Below, in pieces: positions 51,005 through 59,996 of a stretch of 64,000 nucleotides of DNA. The DNA is taken from NCBI RefSeq assembly GCF_003612565.1, contig NZ_RAZG01000002.1:1-64000 (forward strand). The letters are read 5' to 3'. The DNA is from Roseburia sp. 1XD42-69. Lineage in GTDB: Bacteria; Bacillota; Clostridia; Lachnospirales; Lachnospiraceae. The position numbers were made by a program, and so were the translations under genes. Each line of letters begins with the position of its first letter. Within the stretch, counting starts at the first letter, position 1. The notes beneath the pieces were generated by a model, which saw only the letters and a list, made by a program, of their open reading frames with translations, was not told where the DNA came from and did not search any database.

Positions 51005-53104
51005 ATGTACAAAAGTTTTTCAATGGAGCTTGCCGGGAGAACCCTAACGGTGGATGTGGACCGTGTGGGCAAACAGGCAAATGGATGTGCGTTTATGCAC
51101 TATGGCGAGACAACGGTGTTGTCCACGGCAACGGCGTCGGACAAGCCCAGGGAAGGGATTGATTTCTTCCCATTAAGCGTGGAGTTTGAGGAAAAATTAT
51201 ATTCCGTAGGGAAAATTCCCGGAGGATTTAACAAGAGGGAGGGAAAGGCATCCGAGAATTCCATTTTGACTGCCAGGGTGATTGACCGCCCCATGCGCCC
51301 TCTGTTTCCAAAGGATTACCGCAATGACGTGACATTAAATAATATGGTAATGAGCGTGGACCCGGAGTGCCGCCCGGAGTTGGTGGCAATGCTTGGCGCT
51401 GCGATTTCCACCTGTATTTCCGACATCCCCTTTGACGGCCCCTGCGCCATGACCCAGGTGGGAATGGAAAACGGGGAGTTTATTATAAATCCCTCCCAGA
51501 CAAAGTGGGATACCGGGGATTTAAAACTTACCGTAGCCTCCACTTCCCAGAAAGTGATTATGATTGAGGCAGGCGCAAATGAGATTCCGGAAGATAAAAT
51601 GCTCGAGGCAATCTATATGGCCCACGATATCAACCAGACGATTATTGAATTTATCAATAAAATCGTGGCCGAGGTAGGAAAAGAAAAGCATACTTATGAA
51701 AGCTGTGCCATTCCCCCGGAAATGTTTGAAGAGATGAAAAAAATCGTAACTCCGGCGGATATGGAGGAGGCTGTTTTCACCGACGTAAAACAGGTGCGTG
51801 AAGAGAATATTAGAGAGATTACGGAAAAATTGTCAGAGGCATTTGCAGAAAACGAAGAGTGGCTTTCTGTTTTAGACGAAGCTGTTTACCAGTACCAGAA
51901 AAAGACTGTGCGGAAAATGATTTTAAAAGACCAGAAGCGTCCCGACGGCCGTGCCATTCACGAAATCCGTCCCTTAGCCGCAGAGGTGGACTTAATTCCG
52001 AGAGTCCACGGCTCCGCTATGTTTACCAGGGGACAGACACAGATTTGCGATGTGGTTACCTTAGCACCCTTATCAGAAATCCAGAGGGTGGATGGGTTAG
52101 ACGAAAATATTACAAACAAGCGCTATATGCACCACTACAATTTTCCCTCTTACTCCGTGGGAGAGACAAAACCTTCCAGAGGGCCGGGACGCCGGGAAAT
52201 CGGCCATGGTGCCTTGGCGGAGCGGGCGCTTATACCTGTGCTTCCCACTGTGGAAGAGTTTCCCTATGCCATCCGGGCGGTATCGGAGACATTTGAATCA
52301 AACGGATCCACATCCATGGCATCCACCTGTGCATCCTGTATGGCTCTTATGGCGGCAGGGGTGCCCATTAAGAAAATGGTGGCGGGAATTTCCTGCGGCC
52401 TTGTGACAGGGGATACGGACGATGACTACCTGGTGCTTACGGATATCCAGGGGTTAGAGGATTTCTTTGGGGACATGGACTTTAAAGTTACCGGTACGAA
52501 AGACGGTATCACCGCAATCCAGATGGATATTAAAATCCACGGGCTTACCAGGCCCATAGTGGAGGAAGCTATCAGAAGGACGAGGGAGGCCCGGTTCTTT
52601 ATTATGGACGAGTGTATGTCAAAAGCCATTACAGAGCCCAGAAAAGAAGTAAACCAGTATGCGCCGAAGATTGTACAGATTCAGATTGACCCCATGAAAA
52701 TCGGGGACGTGGTGGGCCAGAGAGGCAAGAACATCAATGAGATTATTGAGCGCACCGGGGTAAAAATCGATATTACCGACGACGGGGCAGTTTCTGTGTG
52801 CGGTACAGATGCAAAAGCTATGGATTTGGCGGTGGATATGATAAAGACCATCACCACGGATTTTGAGGCAGGACAGCTTTTCACGGGAAAAGTCATAAGC
52901 ATTAAAGAGTTTGGGGCTTTTGTGGAATTTGCACCGGGAAAAGAGGGAATGGTACACATTTCCAAAATCTCCAAAGAGCGGATTAACCGGGTGGAAGATG
53001 TATTAACCCTGGGTGATAAAGTGACAGTTGTGTGTCTGGGCAAAGACAAGATGGGAAGAATGAGCTTCTCCATGAAAGACGTAAAGGATACACAGAAAAA
53101 TTAA
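51005..53104 (+). CDS. pnp: Polyribonucleotide nucleotidyltransferase (PNPase)
   Basis: Phosphorolytic 3'-5' exoribonuclease of mRNA decay. 699 residues. Two RNase PH domains (RPMRPLFPKDYRND in the first; FTRGQTQICDVVTLAPL and TDIQGLEDFFGDMDFKVTGT in the second), a helical linker, then KH (IGDVVGQRGKNINEIIERTG) and S1 (GAFVEFAPGKEGMVHISKIS) RNA-binding domains. The start at 51005 follows AAAAAAGGAG; a reading from 50939 would begin inside the leader hairpin. The CotH operon starts 60 bases after it. Confidence 0.97.
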   Translation: MYKSFSMELAGRTLTVDVDRVGKQANGCAFMHYGETTVLSTATASDKPREGIDFFPLSVEFEEKLYSVGKIPGGFNKREGKASENSILTARVIDRPMRPLFPKDYRNDVTLNNMVMSVDPECRPELVAMLGAAISTCISDIPFDGPCAMTQVGMENGEFIINPSQTKWDTGDLKLTVASTSQKVIMIEAGANEIPEDKMLEAIYMAHDINQTIIEFINKIVAEVGKEKHTYESCAIPPEMFEEMKKIVTPADMEEAVFTDVKQVREENIREITEKLSEAFAENEEWLSVLDEAVYQYQKKTVRKMILKDQKRPDGRAIHEIRPLAAEVDLIPRVHGSAMFTRGQTQICDVVTLAPLSEIQRVDGLDENITNKRYMHHYNFPSYSVGETKPSRGPGRREIGHGALAERALIPVLPTVEEFPYAIRAVSETFESNGSTSMASTCASCMALMAAGVPIKKMVAGISCGLVTGDTDDDYLVLTDIQGLEDFFGDMDFKVTGTKDGITAIQMDIKIHGLTRPIVEEAIRRTREARFFIMDECMSKAITEPRKEVNQYAPKIVQIQIDPMKIGDVVGQRGKNINEIIERTGVKIDITDDGAVSVCGTDAKAMDLAVDMIKTITTDFEAGQLFTGKVISIKEFGAFVEFAPGKEGMVHISKISKERINRVEDVLTLGDKVTVVCLGKDKMGRMSFSMKDVKDTQKN

Positions 53105-53120
53105 AAATCATGCATGGTAT

Positions 53121-53151
53121 AGGCCCTCATAAACAGCGTTTATGGGGGCTT
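53121..53151 (+). terminator. Hairpin between pnp and the CotH operon
   Basis: Stem of 11-14 bp (53121-53134 with 53138-53151, two G-U pairs), 3-nt loop AGC, followed by CTTTGTGG, a poor T run. It may reduce but not prevent read-through from pnp. Confidence 0.5.
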
Positions 53152-53164
53152 TGTGGTGAAAAAT

Positions 53165-55411
53165 ATGAAAAAAGTGTTATTTTATGGCTCACTGGCATTG
53201 TTCCTTGGGATAATCGGGTATTTTTTTGCGGCCTCCTGGGGGAAAAACAGCCTGGTGATAAACGAAATCAGCGGAAGCCCGGTGAGAGTCGGTGAAGATA
53301 ATGAGGAGATGGACTGTGATTATGTGGAACTTTACAATCCCGCTGGTTTTTCCCTGTCCCTTCAGGACATGTACCTCTCCGACGACAAAAAAAATCTGCA
53401 AAAAATGGACCTGGGGGAATATACCATTCCCGGAAAGGGATACCTGCTCATTGAGTTGAGGGACGGGGAGTCGCCTTTTTGCATCAAAGCCTCTGGGGAA
53501 CATATTTATCTCTCCTGCGGCCGCAGGGTGGTGGATGATGTGGACTGCGGGGAGACGGATATGGAAAAAGTGTACGCCAGGGCAGGAGACGGGGCAGAGG
53601 AGTGGGAGTATCAGCGCCCTACCACGGGAAAGAGCAATGCCGGGGCATTTCTCTCGGCAAGTGTGCCTTCCCCAGAATTTTCTGCGCCAAACGGGTTTTA
53701 TGAAGAGCCGTTCCTGCTGGAAATCTCTGGAAAAGAGGGAGATAAAATTTATTATACCACAGACGGAAGCAGTCCCGACGAAAGTTCGGCACTTTACACA
53801 GGGCCTGTGAAAGTGGAGAACGTGTCCTACCGGGAAAACAGATGGAGCCAGGTGCAGAATGTGGTGGAGGACTGGAAAGAATATGAGCCGGATTTGACCC
53901 CGGTGGATAAAATCTTTGTGGTGCGGGCCCTTGCAGTGGATGGTTCAGGAAATAAGAGCAAAGAATCCGTGGGGACTTTTCTGGTGGATATGGAGGAATA
54001 CCAGGGGAAAAAAGTGGTGTCCCTTGTGGCGGATGAGGAGGATCTCTTTGGGGAAGAGGGCATCTATGTCACAGGGAAAGACTATGACAAGTGGTATGCT
54101 TCCGGGCAGAAGGGGGATAAGCCTCCCACAAATTTCGGAAAACACGGAAGGGACTATGAGATTCCTGCATCTTTTTCCTTTTTGGAAAAAGGGGAGGTCT
54201 CTACCCAGAACGTGGGGATACGCATTCAGGGGGCATCGGCAAGAAAAGTACCCAAAAAGCGCTTTTCCGTGTATGCAAGAAAAGAGTACAGCGGGAGCAG
54301 CTATTTTGAAAAGGAGCTCTTTCCTGGGAAAGAGACCCACTCCATTGTCCTTAGAAATGGTTTTGCAGATGCCCTCGTGTCAAAATTAATCACCAGAAAA
54401 AGTGTGGCGGTGAAAGACGCAGAGCCTGTGGCTGTTTTTTTAAACGGAGAATTCTGGTACGATACCTTTATGCAGGAAAAATACTCAGATTCCTTTTTAA
54501 ACCAGGTCTATGGGGTAAAAAAGGACGATGTCATAATTGCCCATGACGGTGAAATTGAAGAGGGGGTTGAGGAGGACGGAAAATTTTATGGGGATATTTA
54601 CGCCTACTACAGCACCCATGACTTTACAGAGCGGCAGGGATATGAGGGGTTTAACCAGGTACTTAATATACAAAGTTATATCGAATACCTCTGCGCCAAC
54701 ATTTATCTGTGCAATATGGATGTCAGCGAGAGAAAAAATTTTATGATGTGGCGTGTGCGCACTCCGGGCAGGGGGAATTACAGCGACGGGGCATGGCGTA
54801 TGATGCTCTACGATATGGATGCCCTGGAGTGGAAAGATACGCTTTGTGAGGCATATCAGGTGGATACCATGGCAGAAATCAATTCCTTCCGGGAAAAAAT
54901 GCCCACAGTGGGAGATACTTCCTACAACAGCCAGGGAATTTATATAACTTTAAAACAGAATCCCCAGTACAGAAGAGATTTTGTCACAACCTTTATGGAT
55001 TTGGTGAACACGGATTTTAAGCCGGAGAGGGTGGAAGAGCTTTTAAATAACTGGGGGGAGGACATTACCTGGAACGATTCCTTTTTTGCCAGACGAAAGG
55101 ACTATATCTGTCCCTTTCTTGCGGAAGAATTTGAATTAAAGGGCACGCTGGAAAATGTTACGTTGGAGTGTGAACATCCGGAGGGAGGAACGGTAAGGCT
55201 AAATACCTTTGAACCACAACTAAAAGGGGGAAGTTTTACCGGGGAGTATTACACAGATTATCCCGTCACAGTAACTGCAAAGGCAAAAAAAGGCTACCGC
55301 TTTGAGGGATGGAGCGGCGCCGTATCGAGCAAAGAATCCTCTATCGAAGTTTTGCCCCAAAAAGGTGGGATTTCATTAAAAGCCACATTTGCCAGGGAGG
55401 AAGAAAATTGA
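53165..55411 (+). CDS. Secreted CotH-family kinase with lamin-tail and sugar-binding-like domains
   Basis: 748-residue extracytoplasmic protein. N-terminal membrane anchor or signal (about 4-23), lamin-tail-like domain (about 28-140), and a chitobiase-type C-terminal domain (about 165-260; IYYTTDGSSPDESSALYTG). The CotH domain spans about 320-640: IRIQGASARKVPKKRFSVYA, VFLNGEFWYDTFMQEKYSD, NIYLCNMDVSERKNFMMW and WRMMLYDMDALEW. An InlB-like repeat near the C-terminus reads AKKGYRFEGWSG. CotH proteins are atypical kinases that phosphorylate spore-coat and, in other bacteria, secreted proteins. GGTGA just before ATG 53165 is the ribosome site. It leads an overlapping four-gene operon. Confidence 0.9.
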   Translation: MKKVLFYGSLALFLGIIGYFFAASWGKNSLVINEISGSPVRVGEDNEEMDCDYVELYNPAGFSLSLQDMYLSDDKKNLQKMDLGEYTIPGKGYLLIELRDGESPFCIKASGEHIYLSCGRRVVDDVDCGETDMEKVYARAGDGAEEWEYQRPTTGKSNAGAFLSASVPSPEFSAPNGFYEEPFLLEISGKEGDKIYYTTDGSSPDESSALYTGPVKVENVSYRENRWSQVQNVVEDWKEYEPDLTPVDKIFVVRALAVDGSGNKSKESVGTFLVDMEEYQGKKVVSLVADEEDLFGEEGIYVTGKDYDKWYASGQKGDKPPTNFGKHGRDYEIPASFSFLEKGEVSTQNVGIRIQGASARKVPKKRFSVYARKEYSGSSYFEKELFPGKETHSIVLRNGFADALVSKLITRKSVAVKDAEPVAVFLNGEFWYDTFMQEKYSDSFLNQVYGVKKDDVIIAHDGEIEEGVEEDGKFYGDIYAYYSTHDFTERQGYEGFNQVLNIQSYIEYLCANIYLCNMDVSERKNFMMWRVRTPGRGNYSDGAWRMMLYDMDALEWKDTLCEAYQVDTMAEINSFREKMPTVGDTSYNSQGIYITLKQNPQYRRDFVTTFMDLVNTDFKPERVEELLNNWGEDITWNDSFFARRKDYICPFLAEEFELKGTLENVTLECEHPEGGTVRLNTFEPQLKGGSFTGEYYTDYPVTVTAKAKKGYRFEGWSGAVSSKESSIEVLPQKGGISLKATFAREEEN

Positions 55412-56262
55412 AAAGAAAAATGAAAATAATTTTAACTTATATCCTTCTATCTGTAATATTCTGCTCTTCCTGTGGAGATAAAAGCAGGTCTGTCGCTGTG
55501 AATACTTCCTATGAGCCGCCGGAAGAGAGTTTTTGTGAGATAACGGCCCTGGATCTGGACACAGGGGAGGAGGGGGCCAAGGAGGTGGCTTTTTCTGAGG
55601 AAGACGGTGTCTGTGATATCACGGAGGGAGGAACCTATGTGTTAAAGGGGGATTATGAGGGACAAGTCCGCATCGATGCCAAGGAATATCCCGTGCATCT
55701 GATTTTAGAAAATGCAAGGGTCAAATCTTACCATGGGCCTGCCCTGCATATCCTTTCCGCAAGCAAAGTGGTATTGACGGCAAAAGAGGGAACGGAAAAT
55801 GAATTTCAGGATTCTCCGGATTACGGCCAGGCAGGGGATGCCAACGGCTGCATATACTCCGAGACAGATGTGAGCATAAACGGAACAGGCTCCCTGTTAA
55901 TTTATGGGAACAAAAAATCCGCTTTAAGCACTAAAGGCTGCGTTAAGGTTTTGGAGGGAAAAATTGGGGTGCAGTCTAAAAAAGACGGGATCCGGGCCAA
56001 TGACGGCATCTTTCTGTCCCCAGAAGAACTGGAGGTGAAAAGTGAGGGAAACGGCATTGTCACAAGAAAGTCAGGAAAAGACGGAAAAGGTTTTTTAGAA
56101 GCCTGCGGGGGAAAGATTTCTGTGGTGGCGGGGAAAAATGCAGTCTTATCTGCCGGAGACTTGTTCATCCGGGACTGCAGCCTTACCTTAAAAGGGATTC
56201 TCTCCGATTATTCCTGTGAGGGGGAGTTAAAGATTCAAAAAGGATGTATTGCCAATGAATAA
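55408..56262 (+). CDS. Cthe_2159-type carbohydrate-binding lipoprotein
   Basis: 284-residue predicted lipoprotein. A basic N-terminus and hydrophobic segment end in FCSSC (lipidation Cys). The body resembles the Cthe_2159 family (DUF4353), a beta-helix that binds acidic or cellulosic polysaccharide in Clostridium thermocellum. Seen here are IYSETDVSINGTGSLLIYGN, KSALSTKGCVKVLEGKIGVQ and KDGIRANDGIFL, the repeated strand-turn pattern of that family. The start is TTG at 55408, 7 bases after GGAGG and overlapping the CotH stop; an ATG four codons later is too far from the site. It is shorter than many members and may hold fewer coils. Confidence 0.85.
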   Translation: MKRKMKIILTYILLSVIFCSSCGDKSRSVAVNTSYEPPEESFCEITALDLDTGEEGAKEVAFSEEDGVCDITEGGTYVLKGDYEGQVRIDAKEYPVHLILENARVKSYHGPALHILSASKVVLTAKEGTENEFQDSPDYGQAGDANGCIYSETDVSINGTGSLLIYGNKKSALSTKGCVKVLEGKIGVQSKKDGIRANDGIFLSPEELEVKSEGNGIVTRKSGKDGKGFLEACGGKISVVAGKNAVLSAGDLFIRDCSLTLKGILSDYSCEGELKIQKGCIANE

Positions 56263-56953
56263 ATACAGACATGAATATAAATATCTCATAGACAGCAAGG
56301 AGATGGCTGTCCTAAACATAAAAGCCGCAGGAATTTTGCAGAGGGACTCCCATGCAGGCAGGGAGGGAAGCTATTTTATACAAAGTCTTTACTTTGACGA
56401 TATGAAAAACAGCTGTTACAGGGAGAATGAGGCGGGGACGGACCCCAGGTCTAAATTTAGAATCCGCTATTACAACAGGAATACTGAGAGCCTTAAACTG
56501 GAGAAGAAAAGCAAGATAAGAGGGATGACAAGAAAAGAATCCTGCTCCATTACCAGAGAAGAGTGTGAACTTTTCATGGGCGGAGGGGTGCCGGAAATCT
56601 CGCCGGAATTTCCCCGGGAAAAGCAGATGCTCTTTGGGGAGATGAAGGTGAGGGGGCTTATGCCAAAAGTAATTGTGGCCTATGATAGGATTCCTTTTGT
56701 GGCCCCGGCGGGCAATGTGAGGGTTACCTTGGATTCTAACCTGGTTTCTTCCGGGGAGGTAGAAAATTTTCTTTTGGAAAAAAGGATGCAAAGGCCGGTG
56801 CTTCCCGGGGGAAACAGCGTTTTAGAGGTGAAATTTGACGAGTTTCTTCCCTCATATATAAAAGAAGTCCTTGCCCTGGATTCTCTTGCCTGGACAAGTT
56901 TTTCCAAATATTACCTGTGCAGAAAATACAATACGAATGGAGGAGTGTTATGA
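56255..56953 (+). CDS. VTC-domain (polyphosphate polymerase-type) protein
   Basis: 232-residue cytoplasmic triphosphate-tunnel enzyme of the VTC family. In yeast Vtc4 this domain polymerises polyphosphate from ATP. Tunnel residues are recognisable: RHEYKYLID at the N-terminus (Glu and Lys), SLYFDDM, KFRIRYYN, LKLEKKSK, MTRKES, KVIVAYDRIPF and the metal-binding Glu in VLEVKFDEFLPSYIK. It lacks the SPX domain and membrane helices of Vtc4; the next gene, DUF4956, supplies membrane helices. The ATG at 56255 lies in the end of the lipoprotein gene (8-base overlap), and its own stop overlaps DUF4956 as ATGA. Confidence 0.9.
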   Translation: MNKYRHEYKYLIDSKEMAVLNIKAAGILQRDSHAGREGSYFIQSLYFDDMKNSCYRENEAGTDPRSKFRIRYYNRNTESLKLEKKSKIRGMTRKESCSITREECELFMGGGVPEISPEFPREKQMLFGEMKVRGLMPKVIVAYDRIPFVAPAGNVRVTLDSNLVSSGEVENFLLEKRMQRPVLPGGNSVLEVKFDEFLPSYIKEVLALDSLAWTSFSKYYLCRKYNTNGGVL

Positions 56954-57624
56954 GTTTTCAAGATGTGTTCCGCAAATCCTTTTTAGAGGGATATGCTTCT
57001 TTGGATATTCAAATCGGAGAGATTCTTCTGTGTATGGTTTGTACCCTTTTACTTTCCATATACATTTTTCATGTGTATAAAATGTTAAATAAAAATTCAT
57101 TTTATAATAAAAATTTTAATTTGTCGCTTATTGCCCTGGCATTGATTACCGCCGCCGTGATTCTTACGATACAGTCTAATATTGTGGTATCCCTGGGTAT
57201 GGTAGGCGCGCTGTCCATTGTGCGGTTCCGCACGGCGGTTAAGGAGCCTTTGGACTTGGTTTTTCTTTTCTGGTCTATCAGCGTGGGGATTATCTGCGGG
57301 GCAGGCTTTGCCATGATAGCCCTGATTTGTTCCGTGCTTCTCACATTGACGGTGTTTCTTTTTTCCAGATATTCCGGGGGGAAGACCTCTCTGATGCTGG
57401 TGGTAAATGCAAAAGATTACCGCAGCGAGGAAGGGATTATGGAGATAGTGGAAAAAAACTGCCAGTACTATAAGACAAAGGCCAGAAATATGACAAAAGA
57501 CCATTTGGATATGGTGATTGAAGTCAGGGTGAAGGAGGAAAAAGTACTGATTCAGGAACTTATGGCTTTGGATTCCCTGGTATCTTTTTCCCTGGTGGCC
57601 CATGACGGGGACGTGACCTTGTAA
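56950..57624 (+). CDS. DUF4956 membrane protein
   Basis: 224-residue integral membrane protein. Four hydrophobic segments occupy about residues 17-38, 48-68, 70-90 and 95-122, with the conserved SIVRFRTAVKEPLDLVFLFW between or within them. A cytoplasmic C-terminal domain of about 90 residues follows (LMLVVNAKDYRSEEGIMEIV). DUF4956 proteins frequently neighbour VTC-domain proteins and are candidates for the membrane partner or channel. Function is not established. The start at 56950 follows GGAGGAG and overlaps the VTC stop, so the two are very likely made in a fixed ratio. Confidence 0.9.
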   Translation: MSFQDVFRKSFLEGYASLDIQIGEILLCMVCTLLLSIYIFHVYKMLNKNSFYNKNFNLSLIALALITAAVILTIQSNIVVSLGMVGALSIVRFRTAVKEPLDLVFLFWSISVGIICGAGFAMIALICSVLLTLTVFLFSRYSGGKTSLMLVVNAKDYRSEEGIMEIVEKNCQYYKTKARNMTKDHLDMVIEVRVKEEKVLIQELMALDSLVSFSLVAHDGDVTL

Positions 57625-57689
57625 AAAGTACATTAAATTTTACAAACAATTAGGGAAAAACTGCATACACTGATAGAAAAAGGGTTTTT

Positions 57690-58577
57690 ATGGATCAGGT
57701 CCGAAAAAAGCTAAGAGTGGATGATGCCAGAAGAAAAGGGTTTCGGGGCTTGGGAGTGACAGTGGCGGTAATGGACACAGGGATTGTGCCTCACCCGGAT
57801 TTTGACAGCAGAATTGTGAAATTTAAGGATTATACAAGAGGTATGAGGAAAATGTATGACGACAATGGTCACGGCACCCATGTGGCAGGAATTATTGCAG
57901 GCAGCGGAAAAATGAGCCATGGCCTCTACCAGGGAATGGCGCCGGGGAGCAGTCTTTACATACAAAAAGTGCTGGATCGGAAAGGAAACGGCAACACGGG
58001 GCAGATGCTCTCCGCCATTGATGAAGTTATAGAGGAAAAAGAGAAATATAATATCAGAATTTTAAATATATCCGTGGGAATGCTGCCAACGGCGGACGAT
58101 TCGGAGAAAGAAAAATTGATGGATGCGGTGGAAAAAGCCTGGCGGGCAGGAATTGTGGTGGTGGCTGCGGCAGGAAACAACGGGCCGGGAAGAAATTCCG
58201 TCACCATTCCAGGGCAGTGCAAGAGCATTATCACTGTGGGCAGCATAGACGACTATAAAGACCAGGGCCATGCCAAAGGGCCAAAGGCGGGCTACAGCGG
58301 CAGAGGCCCCACGGACTGCTGTGTAGTTAAGCCTGAGATTTTAGCCCCCGGCACCTCCATAAAAAGCTGTTCTTACCACGGAAACGGCTATGAGATGAAA
58401 AGCGGCACCTCCATGTCCGCCCCGGTGATTTCCGGGGCCATTGCCCTTCTTTTGGAGAAATACCCCAGGCTCACTCCAGCCCAGGTAAAACTGAAATTTT
58501 ACGAGAGGGCGGTTATGATACGGGAGGTAGAAAAACAGGAGTGCTGGGGTGTAGTGTATCTCAACCGATTGTTGTAG
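57690..58577 (+). CDS. Subtilisin-like serine protease without signal or propeptide
   Basis: 295-residue S8 peptidase with a complete catalytic triad: Asp29 (AVMDTGIVPHPD), His61 (NGHGTHVAGI) and Ser241 (SGTSMSAPV), plus the oxyanion Asn in AAGNNGPG. The protein begins 20 residues before the first catalytic strand, so there is no secretion signal and no inhibitory prodomain, resembling intracellular subtilisins. How it is held inactive is unclear. AAAAAGGG lies just before the ATG. It follows the DUF4956 operon by 65 bases and may share its transcript. Confidence 0.93.
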   Translation: MDQVRKKLRVDDARRKGFRGLGVTVAVMDTGIVPHPDFDSRIVKFKDYTRGMRKMYDDNGHGTHVAGIIAGSGKMSHGLYQGMAPGSSLYIQKVLDRKGNGNTGQMLSAIDEVIEEKEKYNIRILNISVGMLPTADDSEKEKLMDAVEKAWRAGIVVVAAAGNNGPGRNSVTIPGQCKSIITVGSIDDYKDQGHAKGPKAGYSGRGPTDCCVVKPEILAPGTSIKSCSYHGNGYEMKSGTSMSAPVISGAIALLLEKYPRLTPAQVKLKFYERAVMIREVEKQECWGVVYLNRLL

Positions 58578-58585
58578 GATTAAAA

Positions 58586-58618
58586 TCAAGTTTTAATTTA
58601 ATTTTAATTAAAACAAGA
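58586..58618. terminator. A/T-rich bidirectional terminator
   Basis: GTTTTAATT (58590-58598) pairs with AATTAAAAC (58606-58614) between the convergent protease and carboxypeptidase genes, with flanking TC/GA pairs. Confidence 0.6.
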
Positions 58619-58619
58619 T

Positions 58620-59855
58620 TTAAGAAAAATAAGAAATAAATACATCTAACAGGTAATGGGAAAAGTCTGCTTTCTCAATGTCCTGTTTTGCAATGATGTC
58701 CACAGTGCCGATTTCTTCCGTGCCCAGTTTGTAAATGATTTCTCCCACTTTCTCCCCCTCTTTCACAGGGGCCTCCACAGATTCCGGGAGGGAGAGTTCT
58801 TTTGTGATAGCTGAAAAGTCTTCCCCCTTCACAGACAGGTATTGAAACTGGTTGGCATAGGAGAGGGAGAGGGAATTATTTACCCCCCGCTTTACAGGGA
58901 TGGAAGTGTTGCCCTCTTCCGGTTCGTCTGTATAAATACGGCATTTGGAGAATCCGTAATTTAAGAGGGTGGAGGCGTCGGAAAACCTGTTTTTGGGGTT
59001 TTCAGCACCCATTACCACCGCAATCAGTTCCATTCCGTCTTTCTCCGCTGTGGCGGAAAGGCAGAATTTGGCCAGGGAAGTGGAACCGGTTTTAAGCCCG
59101 GTGGCATATTCGTACTGCCGGATTAACTTATTTGTATTGGCCAGGCCGAATTCTTTCTGGCCCTTGGCGGTATTGTGGGTAAAGGAGTCCATCCAGATGG
59201 TGCAGTAGTCGTGGATTTGGGGATGTTTTACCGTGAGCTCCCGGGACATTAAGGCGATATCGTAGGCGCTTGTCATGTGGTCATCCACATCCAAGCCGCA
59301 GCAGTTTACAAAATGGGTGTCTTTCATGCCAAGGGCTTTGGCCTTTTCATTCATGGATGCCACAAAGGCTTCTTCGCTGCCACCGACAAATTCCGCCATG
59401 GCGACGCTTGCGTCATTGGCGCTGGCAATGCTGATACATTTAATCATGGTTTCCACATCCTGGGTCTCACCGGCCTCCAAAAATACCTGGGAGCCTCCCA
59501 TGCTGGCCGCATGTTCGGAGACAGTAACTGTATCATTTAGATGAAACTTCCCCTGCTCCAGCGCCTCAAATATTAAATTTAAAGTCATTATTTTGGTTAT
59601 GCTTGCCGGATGCCTTACTTCATGGGCATTTTTTTCATAGATGATGGTTCCGGTGCTTGCTTCCATCAAAATGGCGCTTGGGGCTGTGATGGAAGCGGAG
59701 ACGGCTTCGTCTGCAGCAAATTCCCCGGACTGTGACTCCGGGGGATTGGAGCTTTGGGTAAAAAACAGAAAATTGGAAACCGGGGAAAAAATTCCCGGCA
59801 GGCAGGATGTCAGAAGAATTTGGCAGCACAATAAAAGGGATAAGAGGGTATGCAT
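58620..59855 (-). CDS. D-alanyl-D-alanine carboxypeptidase (PBP5/DacF family), copy 1
   Basis: 411-residue penicillin-binding enzyme trimming the terminal D-Ala of peptidoglycan stem peptides. N-terminal hydrophobic segment with LLTSC (possible lipobox), then the peptidase domain with SITK (nucleophile Ser), SAN and KTGS boxes (HPASITKIMTLN; ISIASANDASVA; GLKTGSTSLA). A C-terminal beta domain and amphipathic end (YLLDVFISYFS) suit membrane attachment. GGAGG lies 7-8 bases upstream. A sigma-E-like promoter at 59885-59914 suggests sporulation use. It is divergent from scpA. Confidence 0.93.
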   Translation of the reverse strand: MHTLLSLLLCCQILLTSCLPGIFSPVSNFLFFTQSSNPPESQSGEFAADEAVSASITAPSAILMEASTGTIIYEKNAHEVRHPASITKIMTLNLIFEALEQGKFHLNDTVTVSEHAASMGGSQVFLEAGETQDVETMIKCISIASANDASVAMAEFVGGSEEAFVASMNEKAKALGMKDTHFVNCCGLDVDDHMTSAYDIALMSRELTVKHPQIHDYCTIWMDSFTHNTAKGQKEFGLANTNKLIRQYEYATGLKTGSTSLAKFCLSATAEKDGMELIAVVMGAENPKNRFSDASTLLNYGFSKCRIYTDEPEEGNTSIPVKRGVNNSLSLSYANQFQYLSVKGEDFSAITKELSLPESVEAPVKEGEKVGEIIYKLGTEEIGTVDIIAKQDIEKADFSHYLLDVFISYFS

Positions 59856-59884
59856 AGTGTAACCTCCATAGGTTTTCTACTATT

Positions 59885-59914
59885 AGTGTAAGAACAAATG
59901 AGAAAATTTATGAC
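59885..59914 (-). promoter_or_regulatory. Candidate sigma-E promoter of carboxypeptidase copy 1
   Basis: Minus strand GTCATAAA (59914-59907), 14-base spacer, CTTACACT (59892-59885); each box matches 6 of 8 positions of the Bacillus sigma-E consensus GTCATATT/CATACAAT. Confidence 0.35.
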
Positions 59915-59920
59915 CGAAAC

Positions 59921-59949
59921 TTGAAATTCTAAGGAAAATCTACTAGAAT
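59921..59949 (+). promoter_or_regulatory. Sigma-A promoter of scpAB
   Basis: TTGAAA (59921-59926), 17-base spacer, TAGAAT (59944-59949), about 48 bases before scpA. Confidence 0.75.
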
Positions 59950-59996
59950 AGTGCTTGGACTGTAAAAAATCAGGAAAAAGAGAAGAGAAAAGAGAT

